Shown here in pieces: positions 7,510 to 16,632 of a DNA stretch of 64,000 nucleotides (the first letter of the stretch is position 1; the number at the start of each line of letters is the position of its first letter). The stretch is from Oceanitalea stevensii. GTDB taxonomy: Bacteria; Actinomycetota; Actinomycetes; Actinomycetales; Actinomycetaceae. The stretch spans positions 1 to 64,000 of the forward strand of contig NZ_JACSPO010000011.1 of the NCBI RefSeq assembly GCF_014837105.1, written 5' to 3'. Position numbers and translations under genes: made by a program. The notes beneath the pieces were generated by a model. It had not been told where the DNA came from. It saw nothing but the letters and a program-made list of their open reading frames with translations, and did not search any database.

Positions 7510-10500
7510 GTGGACCTGACCGAGAGCGACGTGCGGGCGCTGCAGAACCTCACGCTCCCGGACGACGCCACCCTCGCGCGGTGGTTCGACCACGGCACGG
7601 TGGAGCGCGGCACCGACTACGCGCGGCGCGGCATGGTCCAGCGGCTCCACGTCGACCCGGACGAGCGGGCCCTGTTCGCCACCGTCCGCGGCAGCGGAGC
7701 CGCCTCCTACCAGTGCTTCGTCGTCCTGTACCCCGACGCGCAGGTCTCGGTCCACTGCACCTGCCCGGTGAAGATGGGCTGCAAGCACGGCGTGGCGGTG
7801 GTCGTCGCGGCCCGGGAGGCGAGCATCACCGGCATCCGTCCCGCCTGGGAGCGCGCCCTGGACGACGCCGTCACCGACGCGGGCGCGGGCAGGGGGCACC
7901 CGCGGGGGCCCCCGCTCGCGGGGGTCGTCGCGCGCGGGGCGACCGCGGCGGCGGCCGGGCGCAGCGCCGCCCGCGTCCGCATGGCCCCGGTGATCGCCGG
8001 CGCCAAGGGCCAGTGGGTGCGCACCGGCGTGAGCTGGCAGACCGTGCGGTGGACGTGGAGCCGCTACGTCCCCGCCCACGCGGAGGCGCTGCGCGCGCTC
8101 ATCGCCTCCCACCCCCACGCCTACGGCACCCACGTCTTCCTCGACGAGCTCGGCCCCGCCGTGTGGCCGCTCCTCCAGCAGGTGGTGGACGCCGGCGTCG
8201 CGCTCGTGCCCCACCGCAGCGTCAAGGGCGAGGTCACGCTCAGCAGCGCACCCGCCGACGTCACCCTCGACGTCTCCGCCCACCCCATCCACGACGGCGT
8301 GCGCGTGGCCCCGTCGGTGCGCGTCGCCGGCCGCACCGCCGGGGCCCACGCCGTCGCCTTCGTCGGCCACCCGGTGCACGGGGTGGCCGTGAGCGACGGC
8401 GGCCTCGTCCTCGCGCCGCTGGCCCGCCCGCTGCCGCTCGGCGCCTCCGAGCTCGTCACCGGCGAGCCGCTCCACATCCCGCCCGACGGCGTCGACCGCT
8501 TCCGCCGCGACTTCTACCCCCGCCTGCGCCGGCTGCTGCCCGTGCGGTCCTCCGACGACGCCGTCGACCTCCCCGAGGTCCTCGCCCCCGTCCTCGTCCT
8601 CACGGTGGAGCACCTGCCCGAGTTCGTCGTCCGCCTCGCCTGGTCCTTCCGCTACCAGTCCGGGGAGACGGTCGCGGACCTGCCCGTCGGCAGCGACGAC
8701 GACGCCGCACCGGCAGCCGACTGGGTGCGCGACCACGCGGCCGAGCGGCGCCTGCTCGACGGTCTCGACCTGCCCGCCGAGCTCCCCCGCCACACCTCCG
8801 GGCGCGGACCCGCGCCCGTCGCCGAGCTGCGCCGGCTGGACGCCGCCCGCTTCACCGAGGACGGCCTGGACCGCCTGCGCCGGGCCAACCCCGCCGTCGT
8901 CGTCGAGGTGAGCGGTGAGGTGCCCGACTACAAGCACGTCGACGCCGCCCCCACCATCTCCCTCACCGCCACCGACACCCCGCAGGGCGACTGGTTCGAC
9001 CTCGAGGTGGCCGTCGAGCTCGAGGGCGAGCCGGTGCCCTTCGGTCACCTCTTCCGCGCGCTCGCCACGGGCGAGCCACACCTGTTCCTGCCTTCCGGCA
9101 CCTACGTCAGCCTCGACCGTCCCGAGCTCGACCAGCTGCGCCAGCTCATCGCCGAGGCCGGCGGCCTCCACGACGAGGAGTCCGGCACGCTGCGCGTCAC
9201 CGCCTACCAGGCCGACCTGTGGCAGGAGCTCGTCGCCATCGGCGTGGTCGCCGAGCAGAGCGAGCGGTGGCGGCGCACGGTCGACGCGCTCGTCACCGGT
9301 CCCCCGCCCGGGCAGGTCGACGTGCCCGCCGGCCTGCGTGCCGAGCTGCGCTCCTACCAGCGCGAGGGCTACGAGTGGATCTCCACGCTGTGGGAGGCGG
9401 GGCTGGGCGGGATCCTCGCCGACGACATGGGTCTGGGCAAGACCCTCCAGACCCTCGCCGCCGTCCTGCGTGCCAAGGAGACCGGCCGGCTCACCGCGCC
9501 GGTGCTCGTCGTCGCGCCCACGTCCGTCGTCGGCGGCTGGGCGAGCGAGGCGGCCCGCTTCACCCCCGACCTCACGGTGCAGACCGTCGAGCAGACCGCC
9601 GCCAAGGCGCGGGTGCCGCTCGCCGAGCACGTCGCGGGGGCCGACGTCGTCGTCACGTCCTACGCGCTGCTGCGCCTGGACTTCGCGTCCTACGACGCGC
9701 TCGACTGGTCGGTGCTCGTCCTCGACGAGGCGCAGATGGTGAAGAACCACCAGGCCAAGACGCACGTGTGCGCGCGGAAGATCGCCGCCCCGGTCAAGCT
9801 CGCGATCTCCGGCACCCCGCTGGAGAACAGCCTCATGGACCTGTGGGCGCTGCTGTCCATCACGGCGCCCGGTCTGTTCCCCGACCCCCGCGACTTTACC
9901 GTCGCCTACCGCAACCCGATCGAGCGGGAGCACGACTCCGCGGCGCTGGACCGGCTGCGTCGCCGCACCCGGCCCTTCATCCGGCGCCGCACCAAGGAGG
10001 AGGTGGCCCAGGAGCTGCCGCCCAAGCAGGAGCAGGTGCTCACCGTCCCGCTCACGGCGCGCCACCGGAAGATCTACGACACCCACCTCGCGCGGGAGCG
10101 GCGCAAGATCCTCGGTCTCGTCGACGACATGGACAAGAACCGCTTCACGATCTTCCGCTCCCTCACCCTCCTGCGGCAGCTCGCGCTGGCGCCCGCGCTC
10201 GTCGACCCGGAGTACGAGGGCGTGGGGTCGAGCAAGGCCGAGGCCTTCCTCGAGCAGCTCGCCGAGCTCGTCTCCGAGGGCCACCGGGCACTGGTGTTCA
10301 GCCAGTTCACCGGTTACCTCGGGCTGGTGCGGGAGCGGCTCGAGCAGCAGGGCATCGACTACTGCTACCTCGACGGCAGCACAAGAGGCCGCCCGGCCCG
10401 CATCCGGGAGTTCAAGGAGGGGCAGGCGCCGGTCTTCCTCATCAGCCTCAAGGCCGGCGGGGTGGGGCTCAACCTCACCGAGGCCGACTACTGCTTCATG

Positions 10501-10734
10501 CTCGACCCCTGGTGGAACCCCGCGGTGGAGGAGCAGGCGATCGACCGCACGCACCGCATCGGGCAGGACCGCACCGTCATGGTCTACCGGATGGTCGCCG
10601 AGGGGACGATCGAGGAGAAGGTCATGGCGCTGGCCGACCGCAAGCGCGAGCTCGCCGGGCGCGTGCTCGCCGGCGGCACCACGGCCGCCTCGGCCCCGCT
10701 CTCCGCGGACGACATCCGCGAGCTGCTGGGCTGA
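7510..10734 (+). CDS. SNF2-family helicase with N-terminal SWIM zinc finger
   Basis: 1074 residues from GTG 7510, which begins the conserved N-terminus; codons upstream overlap the permease gene. A SWIM finger (C83-x-C85, C91-x-H93: CTCPVKMGCKH) precedes a long linker domain. SNF2 ATPase motifs follow: LADDMGLGKT (Walker A, 637-645), LDEAQ (Walker B, about 738-742) and SGTPLENS. Helicase-C motifs include LVFSQFTGYL, ISLKAGGVGLNL and QAIDRTHRIGQ. Bacterial SWIM/SNF2 proteins of this build are probable DNA translocases in repair or chromosome processing, but their exact job is not settled. The stop codon lies in a palindrome shared with the convergent HIT gene. Confidence 0.93.
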   Translation: MDLTESDVRALQNLTLPDDATLARWFDHGTVERGTDYARRGMVQRLHVDPDERALFATVRGSGAASYQCFVVLYPDAQVSVHCTCPVKMGCKHGVAVVVAAREASITGIRPAWERALDDAVTDAGAGRGHPRGPPLAGVVARGATAAAAGRSAARVRMAPVIAGAKGQWVRTGVSWQTVRWTWSRYVPAHAEALRALIASHPHAYGTHVFLDELGPAVWPLLQQVVDAGVALVPHRSVKGEVTLSSAPADVTLDVSAHPIHDGVRVAPSVRVAGRTAGAHAVAFVGHPVHGVAVSDGGLVLAPLARPLPLGASELVTGEPLHIPPDGVDRFRRDFYPRLRRLLPVRSSDDAVDLPEVLAPVLVLTVEHLPEFVVRLAWSFRYQSGETVADLPVGSDDDAAPAADWVRDHAAERRLLDGLDLPAELPRHTSGRGPAPVAELRRLDAARFTEDGLDRLRRANPAVVVEVSGEVPDYKHVDAAPTISLTATDTPQGDWFDLEVAVELEGEPVPFGHLFRALATGEPHLFLPSGTYVSLDRPELDQLRQLIAEAGGLHDEESGTLRVTAYQADLWQELVAIGVVAEQSERWRRTVDALVTGPPPGQVDVPAGLRAELRSYQREGYEWISTLWEAGLGGILADDMGLGKTLQTLAAVLRAKETGRLTAPVLVVAPTSVVGGWASEAARFTPDLTVQTVEQTAAKARVPLAEHVAGADVVVTSYALLRLDFASYDALDWSVLVLDEAQMVKNHQAKTHVCARKIAAPVKLAISGTPLENSLMDLWALLSITAPGLFPDPRDFTVAYRNPIEREHDSAALDRLRRRTRPFIRRRTKEEVAQELPPKQEQVLTVPLTARHRKIYDTHLARERRKILGLVDDMDKNRFTIFRSLTLLRQLALAPALVDPEYEGVGSSKAEAFLEQLAELVSEGHRALVFSQFTGYLGLVRERLEQQGIDYCYLDGSTRGRPARIREFKEGQAPVFLISLKAGGVGLNLTEADYCFMLDPWWNPAVEEQAIDRTHRIGQDRTVMVYRMVAEGTIEEKVMALADRKRELAGRVLAGGTTAASAPLSADDIRELLG

Positions 10735-10743
10735 GCCGGCTCA
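10732..10743. terminator. Palindrome carrying both stop codons of convergent genes
   Basis: TGAGCCGGCTCA is self-complementary. Its first three bases are the TGA of the helicase gene and its last three the TGA of the HIT gene on the other strand. It has no T-tract, so a terminator role is only a guess. A similar 16-bp palindrome ends nhaA and its convergent neighbour. Confidence 0.35.
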
Positions 10744-11187
10744 GAGCCGGGCGGAGTCCAGCACTCGGGGCACGTGGGCGCCGTGGCCGGCCTCGCGCAG
10801 CGCCTCCCGCAGTCGCTCCGCCGCGGCGTCGAGCTCCTCCGGCGGGACGTCCCCGCGGGCCCGGTCCAGGCGCAGCGCGCCCTCGTCCCAGGCGGGCAGG
10901 ACGTGGACGTGCAGGTGCGGGACCTCGAAGCCGGCGACCATGACGGCGGCGCGTGGCGCGTCCCACGCCGCGCGCTGCGCGCGCCCGATCGTGGCCGCGA
11001 CGACGGCCAGGTGGGCGACGAGATCGTCCGGCGCGTCGGTCAGCTGGTCGACCTCGATCCGCGGCACGACAAGGACATGTCCGTCCGTGACGGGGGCGAC
11101 GGTGGAGAAGGCGACGCACACGTCGTCGGCCCAGACGAAGCGTCCCGGGATCTCCCCGGCGATGATCCTGCTGAAGACGGTGCTCAT
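10741..11187 (-). CDS. HIT-family nucleotide-binding hydrolase
   Basis: 148 residues. The histidine triad HLHVHVLP sits at 91-98, with H95 the expected nucleophile position. The N-terminus (FSRIIAGEIP) is also typical of the Hint/HinT branch. These cytosolic proteins hydrolyse nucleoside phosphoramidates or related adenylated compounds. It is convergent with the helicase gene and divergent from a MarR gene with about 47 bp between starts. No pathway can be assigned from context. Confidence 0.93.
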   Translation of the reverse strand: MSTVFSRIIAGEIPGRFVWADDVCVAFSTVAPVTDGHVLVVPRIEVDQLTDAPDDLVAHLAVVAATIGRAQRAAWDAPRAAVMVAGFEVPHLHVHVLPAWDEGALRLDRARGDVPPEELDAAAERLREALREAGHGAHVPRVLDSARL

Positions 11188-11234
11188 GGCGCCAGGGTAT
11201 CGACCACTACGATCGGTGGGACGAGAGGGACGAG

Positions 11235-11699
11235 GTGCCAGGACAGGACGAGCGTGCAGTCTCCACCCGGACGGCCGCCGAGGCGTGGGAGGAGCTCTTC
11301 CGCGCGCAGGTCACCCTCATGCGCCGCTTCGAGGCCGGCGACGACTTCGCGCCGCTCACCTCGCGCGAGTACGACGTCCTGTTCCAGCTGAGTCTCGGCG
11401 AGGACCGGGCGATGCGCATGCGCGACCTCACCGCACTCATCCTCCTGTCCCAGCCCAGCCTCAGCCGCATGGTCGACCGCCTCAGTGCCCGAGGGCTCCT
11501 CGAGCGGCGCGCCGCCCCGGGCGACGCGCGCGGCGTGGTCGTCGCCCTCACCGACGAGGGACTGCGGCTGCAGCGGGAGATCGGGCGCCACCACGTGCGC
11601 TCGATCCGCCGCTACGTCGGCGGCGCGCTGGACGAGGACGAGCTGCGCACCCTGCAGCACCTGGCGCACAAGCTGCGCACCGCCCAGCGCCACCTCTGA
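11235..11699 (+). CDS. MarR-family transcriptional regulator
   Basis: 154 residues from GTG 11235, with GAGAGG upstream. The winged helix-turn-helix spans about 45-115: LTSREYDVLFQLS, LILLSQPSLSRMVDRLSARGLLERR and the wing DARGVVVALTDEGL. It would dimerise through its terminal helices. It is convergent with the DtxR gene, with four bases between stops, and divergent from HIT. No transporter or enzyme is paired with it, so its target is unknown. Confidence 0.9.
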   Translation: MPGQDERAVSTRTAAEAWEELFRAQVTLMRRFEAGDDFAPLTSREYDVLFQLSLGEDRAMRMRDLTALILLSQPSLSRMVDRLSARGLLERRAAPGDARGVVVALTDEGLRLQREIGRHHVRSIRRYVGGALDEDELRTLQHLAHKLRTAQRHL

Positions 11700-11703
11700 G
11701 GGG

Positions 11704-12387
11704 TCAGGCAGTCACCCACACCGCCGCGACGGCGGGGTCCCCGAGCTCGACGGGCTCCCCCGCCGACTCCCCGGGCGGGGTGACGGTGAAGAGGGTCGTG
11801 CCGACGTAGGGCCGGGCCTCGACGACGGCGACGTGCGCGTCCAGCCGCACCCCGACGTCGGCGAGGTGGCGCAGCACCTGCGGCTCGGCGTCGGAGATCC
11901 GCACGACCCTGCCGCCCTCCCCCGCGGGGGTCTGGGCCAGCGGGCGGGTGGGCGGCACGGTGACCTCCCCGCCGACCGTGGGGATGGGGTCCCCGTGCGG
12001 GTCGCGGACGGGGTGGCCGAGGAGCCGGTCGATGCGCTCGACGAGCAGGTCGGAGACGGCGTGCTCGAGGACCTCGGCCTCGTCGTGGACCTCGTCCCAC
12101 TCGTAGCCCAGGTGCTCGACGAGGAGGGTCTCGATGAGCCGGTGGCGGCGCACCATCGCCAGCGCCGCCTGCCGGCCGCGGCCGGTGAGGGAGATGCCCC
12201 CGTAGCGCTCGTGGTGGACCAGGCCCTCGTCCGCGAGGCGCCGGACGGTCTCCGAGGCGGTCGACGCCGAGACCCCCATCCGCGCCGCGAGGGCGCTGAC
12301 GCTCGTCGCCGGCCCACCCCACTCCACCGCGGCGTAGATCGCCTTGAGGTAGTCCTGGGTGACGTTCGAGGTGGGCAGCTGGGTCAC
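11704..12387 (-). CDS. DtxR/MntR-family metal-dependent regulator
   Basis: 227 residues from GTG 12387. The N-terminal winged helix (about 5-65: QDYLKAIYAAVEWG, VSASTASETVRRLADEGLVHH, YGGISLTGRGR) and the metal-binding dimerisation domain (RRHRLIETLLVEHLGYEWDEVHDEAEVLEHAVSD, with the usual His/Glu ligands) match the DtxR family. An FeoA/SH3-like C-terminal part follows. It should sense Mn(II) or Fe(II) and repress metal uptake genes. Its start overlaps the VKOR stop (GTGA), so it is the last gene of the metallophosphoesterase-VKOR-regulator chain. Confidence 0.92.
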   Translation of the reverse strand: MTQLPTSNVTQDYLKAIYAAVEWGGPATSVSALAARMGVSASTASETVRRLADEGLVHHERYGGISLTGRGRQAALAMVRRHRLIETLLVEHLGYEWDEVHDEAEVLEHAVSDLLVERIDRLLGHPVRDPHGDPIPTVGGEVTVPPTRPLAQTPAGEGGRVVRISDAEPQVLRHLADVGVRLDAHVAVVEARPYVGTTLFTVTPPGESAGEPVELGDPAVAAVWVTA

Positions 12388-13091
12388 AGGATCAGCATCC
12401 ACTGGTCCCAGAAGACGACACCGATGAGGAGGAGAACGACGGCGTACCAGACCGTGATGACCAGGGCGCGGTCCTGGACGAGGAAGCGCCGCAGACCCTC
12501 GGGGGCCGGCAGGTGGCGGCCCTGGAAGCCGCGGGCGAGGACGTTGACGACGATCGGGATCGTCACCGCCCACACGACGAGGCAGTAGGGGCACAGCCCG
12601 CGGAGGTTGGTGAAGGCCTGGTACTGGAACCACGAGATCCACACGGCCGCGACCACGGAGCCGGCCATGAGCAGCACCCAGTACACGCGCGGGAGCCGCC
12701 CCCCGCCGAGGAGCGCGACGCCGGTCGCGGTGACGACGGCGAAGCCGATCGTGCCGAGGACGGCGTTGGGCGGACCGAGCACCGAGGCCTGCCACGACAG
12801 GACGAACTTGCCGCAGCCGATGAGCGGGTTGATGTCGCAGCCGAGCGCGGCGTTCGGGTCCCGCAACAGCTTCTGCGTGGACAGGATGAGCATGACCGAG
12901 GCCCAGGTGCCGAGCGCGCCACCGATGGTGAGGAGCCAGCCCAGGCCGCGGGTGCTACCGCCGGCGAGCTGGTGCTCGGTGGGCCGGGCGGGGTCGAGGG
13001 CCGCGAGGGCCTCCTCCTCGGCGAGCAGCTCCTCGTCCGTGAGGGCGTCCTCGTCCGCGGTGACGTCCTCGGCCCGCTGCTGCTGGCTCAT
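12384..13091 (-). CDS. Vitamin K epoxide reductase family protein (VKOR)
   Basis: 235 residues. An acidic N-terminal tail (1-45) precedes the four-helix VKOR core. The loop cysteines C85 and C93 (CDINPLIGC) and the active-site pair C167-x-x-C170 (CPYC) are present, as is the conserved Ser/Trp-rich face (WISWFQYQAF). In actinobacteria VKOR reoxidises a DsbA-like thiol oxidase, so exported proteins can form disulfides. An extra helix near the C-terminus is common in these homologues. Four-base overlaps join it to the metallophosphoesterase upstream and the DtxR gene downstream. No DsbA is in the window. Confidence 0.93.
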   Translation of the reverse strand: MSQQQRAEDVTADEDALTDEELLAEEEALAALDPARPTEHQLAGGSTRGLGWLLTIGGALGTWASVMLILSTQKLLRDPNAALGCDINPLIGCGKFVLSWQASVLGPPNAVLGTIGFAVVTATGVALLGGGRLPRVYWVLLMAGSVVAAVWISWFQYQAFTNLRGLCPYCLVVWAVTIPIVVNVLARGFQGRHLPAPEGLRRFLVQDRALVITVWYAVVLLLIGVVFWDQWMLIL

Positions 13092-15010
13092 CTGCGCTCC
13101 GTTCCCGCGGACGACTCCGCGTCGGTCGGGTCCCCGCTGGGCCCGTCGGTCCCAGTATCGCCGCTCGTCGGCGCCGAGTCAGCAGGGTCCGGGAACCGGT
13201 ACCAGCGCCCCAGCTCGACGGTCGTGTCCGTGCCGACCGTCACCACCCGGTAGTCGAGCGGGCGGCCGCTCGCGGCGTCGACGCGCAGCACCGTCATCTC
13301 CGCGGGCCCGTTGAGCGGGCCGACCGTCGCACCGCCCGACGCGCCGGCGGTGCTCGCGCTGACGTACCGGGTGCCGGCGCCGTGGACCTCCGGCCCCTCG
13401 CGACGGTGCCAGTGCCCCGACAGCGCGAGCGGCACGCACCCCTGCTCGAGTGCCGGGAGCGCGGCGCGGGGGTTGTGGATGAGCATGATGTCGGCCCGGT
13501 CGGCGGAGCACGCCGCCTCGGCGAGCCGCTCCCCCATCTCCGGCACGGTCTCCTCGCGCTCGGGCCGGGTGCCCTCGCCGACGGCGGTGAGCGTGGGGTC
13601 GGTGTCGCCGAGGATCCGCACGCCGTCGACCTCGACGACGTCCCCGCCCAGGACGACGTACCCGGCGTCGCGCATCTGCTGCGCAGTGGTGACGGAGTCG
13701 TGGTTGCCGGTGGACACGACCATCGGGAGGTCGTCGGGGACCTCCCCGGCGAAGGCGTTGACGCAGTAGGACTCCACGGCCGTCCCGCTCATCACGGTGT
13801 CGCCCGCGTCGAGGACGGCGCTCGCCCCGCTCAGGCGCGCGGCGCCGGCGACGACGGACGCCATCCCGACGTTGCAGTGGAGGTCGCTGACGAGGAGGAA
13901 GGTCACCGGCTCCACCCGCGCGGGCGCCTCGGTGGCCTCCTCCGACGCGGGCGCGGCACCGCCGTCGGGCGAGGCGGTGGAACCGGGCTCGGCGGCGTCG
14001 TCGGCCGGCGTGGCGTCGTCGGCTGGCGTGGCGTCGTCGGCGGGGGTCGTGGCGTCGTCGGCCGGCGGGACGTCGTCGGCCGGCGGGGCGGCGGCGTCGT
14101 CGGTGGCGGTGTCGGTGGGCGCGGGGCTGACGATGGGGATGCCGGGCGGGCGGGACGGGGCGCGGTCCTGGGCATAGGCGGCCTCGAGGTTGTCGTTGAC
14201 CGAGGCGTAGAAGGCCTCGTTCTCCTCGTAGGCCTCGACGAGGTAGCCCCCGTAGGTGTCGATGAGCTGGGCCATCCGGCCGGTCATCCGCAGGTCCTCC
14301 ATCGGCGTGCCGGCGAGCGCGCTGATGGTCCGGCCGGGCGCGGGACGGTCGCGCACGGTCAGGGCCGTGGGCACCGCCACCAGCGTGACGACGACGACGG
14401 CGACGAGCGGCACCACCCCGGGGCGCCGCGCCGCGTGGGCGACCTCGCGGCGCAGCAGCCCGCGGGAGGCGAGCCGCGCGCCGGCGACGACGAGGAGGAC
14501 GGTCCCGGCGACGATCGCCGCGCGGCCGAGGGCGTCGCGGACCAGCGCGCTGACGGCGTCGGCGACGACGGCGTCGGGGTGCGCCACGACCTGCGCGTAC
14601 GCGGCGAGGTCGCCGGCCAGGCCGGTGGCCGGGCTGGGCTGCACGGCCGTGAGCTCGGCCGGGATCTCCTGGACGACGACCTCCACGCCCAGCGGCCACG
14701 GCATCGGGGAGTCGAGGAGGACCGTGCCGAGCGGACCGAGGTCGACGACGATCTCGTGCTGCGCCGTCACCTCGTAGTGGGCGACGTGCGGGCCCAGGGA
14801 GGAGTCGGTCGACGCGGTGAGCACACCGACGACGCCGGAGAGCAGCACCGTGACGACGAGCAGGAGGGCGGTGCGGATGAGGCGTCGCGTCGTCGTCGTC
14901 TGCCGGTGCCACCACGGCCAGCGCCGTCGCGGCGCGTCGGTCTGCTCGTCGTCGTCCACCATCACCCCCATTGTCGCCCAGCCCGGCGCGCGTGCCGAGC
15001 GGCGTGTCAT
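13088..15010 (-). CDS. Membrane-anchored metallophosphoesterase with Asp/Pro repeat linker
   Basis: 640 residues if started at ATG 15010, which has GGTGAG about seven bases upstream; ATG codons at 14971 and 14962 are also possible. An N-terminal helix (about 44-66) and a second hydrophobic region (about 160-215) anchor it. A low-complexity linker near 300-350 repeats PADDAT. The phosphoesterase domain carries all metal motifs: D376-x-H378 (SDLHC), GDTVMSG, STGNHDS, MLIHN and SGHWHRREG. It should act outside or at the membrane on a phosphoester that is not evident. Its stop overlaps the VKOR start (ATGA). Confidence 0.87.
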   Translation of the reverse strand: MTRRSARAPGWATMGVMVDDDEQTDAPRRRWPWWHRQTTTTRRLIRTALLLVVTVLLSGVVGVLTASTDSSLGPHVAHYEVTAQHEIVVDLGPLGTVLLDSPMPWPLGVEVVVQEIPAELTAVQPSPATGLAGDLAAYAQVVAHPDAVVADAVSALVRDALGRAAIVAGTVLLVVAGARLASRGLLRREVAHAARRPGVVPLVAVVVVTLVAVPTALTVRDRPAPGRTISALAGTPMEDLRMTGRMAQLIDTYGGYLVEAYEENEAFYASVNDNLEAAYAQDRAPSRPPGIPIVSPAPTDTATDDAAAPPADDVPPADDATTPADDATPADDATPADDAAEPGSTASPDGGAAPASEEATEAPARVEPVTFLLVSDLHCNVGMASVVAGAARLSGASAVLDAGDTVMSGTAVESYCVNAFAGEVPDDLPMVVSTGNHDSVTTAQQMRDAGYVVLGGDVVEVDGVRILGDTDPTLTAVGEGTRPEREETVPEMGERLAEAACSADRADIMLIHNPRAALPALEQGCVPLALSGHWHRREGPEVHGAGTRYVSASTAGASGGATVGPLNGPAEMTVLRVDAASGRPLDYRVVTVGTDTTVELGRWYRFPDPADSAPTSGDTGTDGPSGDPTDAESSAGTERR

Positions 15011-15049
15011 GTGGTTCGCTCACCAGCGAGTCGAGAGAAGGAGCAGGGC

Positions 15050-16528
15050 GTGGGTGAGGACATCTCCGGGACGACGTTCACGCGCGCGGACCATGCGAGG
15101 TACCGCGCGAAGATCCGCCGGTGCCTGGACACGCTCGAGGCGATGCTCGACGCGGGCGTCTTCGTCGAGGACGAGTGGCGCACCGGCCTGGAGATCGAGC
15201 TCGGTCTCGCCGGCCCGGACATGCGCCCGTTCCACCGCAACGCCGAGGTGCTCGAGCGCATCGCCGACCCGCTCTACCAGACCGAGCTGGGCACGTTCAC
15301 CATCGAGCTGAACGTCGAGCCGCGGCGCATCGACGGCCAGTCCCTCGAGCAGCTCGAGGCGGCGCTGCGCCGCAACCTCAACCGCGCGCGTGACCGCGCC
15401 GGGGACGTCGGCGCGGAGCTCGTCATGGTGGGCATCCTGCCGACGCTGCCGGCGCCGCCCGCCGGGCGCAGCTGGTTCACCGCGAGCGACCGCTACGTCG
15501 CGCTGGACGAGGCCGTCATGAACTCGCGGCGCGAGGACATCACGCTGCGCATCAGCGGTCCCGAGCCGCTGTCGCTGACGATGGACTCGATCATCGCCGA
15601 GGCCGCGTGCACCTCCACCCAGCTCCACCTCCAGGTGACGCCCCGGCGGTACGCCGACTACTGGAACGCCTCGCAGCTGCTCGCCGGCCCCCAGCTCGTC
15701 ATGGGCGCCAACTCCCCCTTCCTCTTCGGCCACCACCTCCAGGCCGAGACGCGCGTGGAGACCTTCCTCCAGGCGACCGACACCCGGTCGGTCGAGCTGC
15801 GCAACCAGGGCGTGCGGCCGCGGGTGTTCTTCGGGGACCGGTGGATCACCTCGATCTTCGACCTCTTCGAGGAGAACGTCCGCTACTTCCCGGCGCTCCT
15901 GCCGGTGAGCAGCGACGAGGACCCGGCCGCAGTGCTCGCGGCCGGCGGCACGCCGTCGCTGGCCGAGCTGCGGCTGCACAACGGGACCGTCTACCGGTGG
16001 AACCGCCCGATCTACGACGTCCAGGACGGTCGCCCGCACCTGCGGGTGGAGAACCGGGTGCTGCCCGCCGGGCCGAGCGTCGTCGACACCCTCGCCAACG
16101 CGGCCTTCTTCTACGGGATGGTCGTCGAGCTCGTCACCGACGAGCGGCCGCTGTGGTCACGGATGTCCTTCGACGCGGCCCGCGACAACTTCCACGCCGC
16201 CGCGCGGTACGGGATCGACGCGCGGCTGTACTGGCCCGGCCTCGGCGAGGTGTCGGGCACCGAGCTCGTCCTCGACACGCTGCTGCCGATGGCGGCGCGC
16301 GGCCTGGAGCGGCTGGGCGTGGAGGCCTCGGCCGCGGGGAAGTACCTCGACATCATCGAGGCCCGTGCCCGGCTGCGCCGCAACGGCGCCACGTGGCAGG
16401 TGGCCGCCGTCGAGGCCTACGAGGAGCGCGGCAAGGACCGCCGCGACGCCCTCCACCTCATGCTCGCCGACTACGTCCGCCACATGCACGGCGCGGGCCC
16501 GGTCCACACCTGGGAAGTCCCCACCTGA
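15050..16528 (+). CDS. GCS2-type glutamate-cysteine ligase family protein
   Basis: 492 residues from GTG 15050, with AAGGAG at 15037-15042. Motifs of the GCS2 carboxylate-amine ligase fold are visible: EDEWRTGLEIELGL, YQTELGTFTIELNVEPRR, EAACTSTQLHLQV and GANSPFLFGH. Members join an amino acid carboxylate to an amine using ATP. In actinobacteria, which normally use mycothiol, the real substrates of this long branch are unclear, so gamma-glutamylcysteine formation should not be assumed. It is divergent from the metallophosphoesterase (39 bp between starts) and convergent with gluconokinase across a long hairpin. Confidence 0.85.
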   Translation: MGEDISGTTFTRADHARYRAKIRRCLDTLEAMLDAGVFVEDEWRTGLEIELGLAGPDMRPFHRNAEVLERIADPLYQTELGTFTIELNVEPRRIDGQSLEQLEAALRRNLNRARDRAGDVGAELVMVGILPTLPAPPAGRSWFTASDRYVALDEAVMNSRREDITLRISGPEPLSLTMDSIIAEAACTSTQLHLQVTPRRYADYWNASQLLAGPQLVMGANSPFLFGHHLQAETRVETFLQATDTRSVELRNQGVRPRVFFGDRWITSIFDLFEENVRYFPALLPVSSDEDPAAVLAAGGTPSLAELRLHNGTVYRWNRPIYDVQDGRPHLRVENRVLPAGPSVVDTLANAAFFYGMVVELVTDERPLWSRMSFDAARDNFHAAARYGIDARLYWPGLGEVSGTELVLDTLLPMAARGLERLGVEASAAGKYLDIIEARARLRRNGATWQVAAVEAYEERGKDRRDALHLMLADYVRHMHGAGPVHTWEVPT

Positions 16529-16539
16529 CCCACCTGACC

Positions 16540-16616
16540 CCACCCCCCGCATATGCAGGAAATCTACGGCTCTCCGTGCGGAACGGCTGCAGATTTCCCG
16601 CATATGCGGGGGGTGG
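16540..16616. terminator. Long inverted repeat between convergent genes
   Basis: Arms 16540-16565 and 16591-16616 are 26 bp long and pair at 25 of 26 positions around a 25-base loop. The arms contain CCGCATATGC and the end AAATCT. Lying between two convergent stop codons, the hairpin could end transcription in both directions. Its sequence is unlike the other palindromic repeats in the window. Confidence 0.7.
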
Positions 16617-16632
16617 GGGGCGGGGCGGGGGG

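Noticed and set aside
7342..10554. 1070-codon open frame on the minus strand opposite the SNF2 gene
   Set aside because: It mirrors the codon pattern of the helicase gene, has low-complexity Gly/Val/Arg/Glu sequence and no family motifs; a typical GC-rich shadow.
13960..14110. Short tandem repeats that could suggest a CRISPR or satellite
   Set aside because: The units are imperfect, without spacers, and encode the PADDAT linker of the metallophosphoesterase.
13382..15049. Extended plus-strand frame upstream of the GCS2-type ligase gene
   Set aside because: The part before GTG 15050 is antisense to the metallophosphoesterase and is Gly/Arg/Val low complexity; a ribosome site and the conserved start are at 15050.
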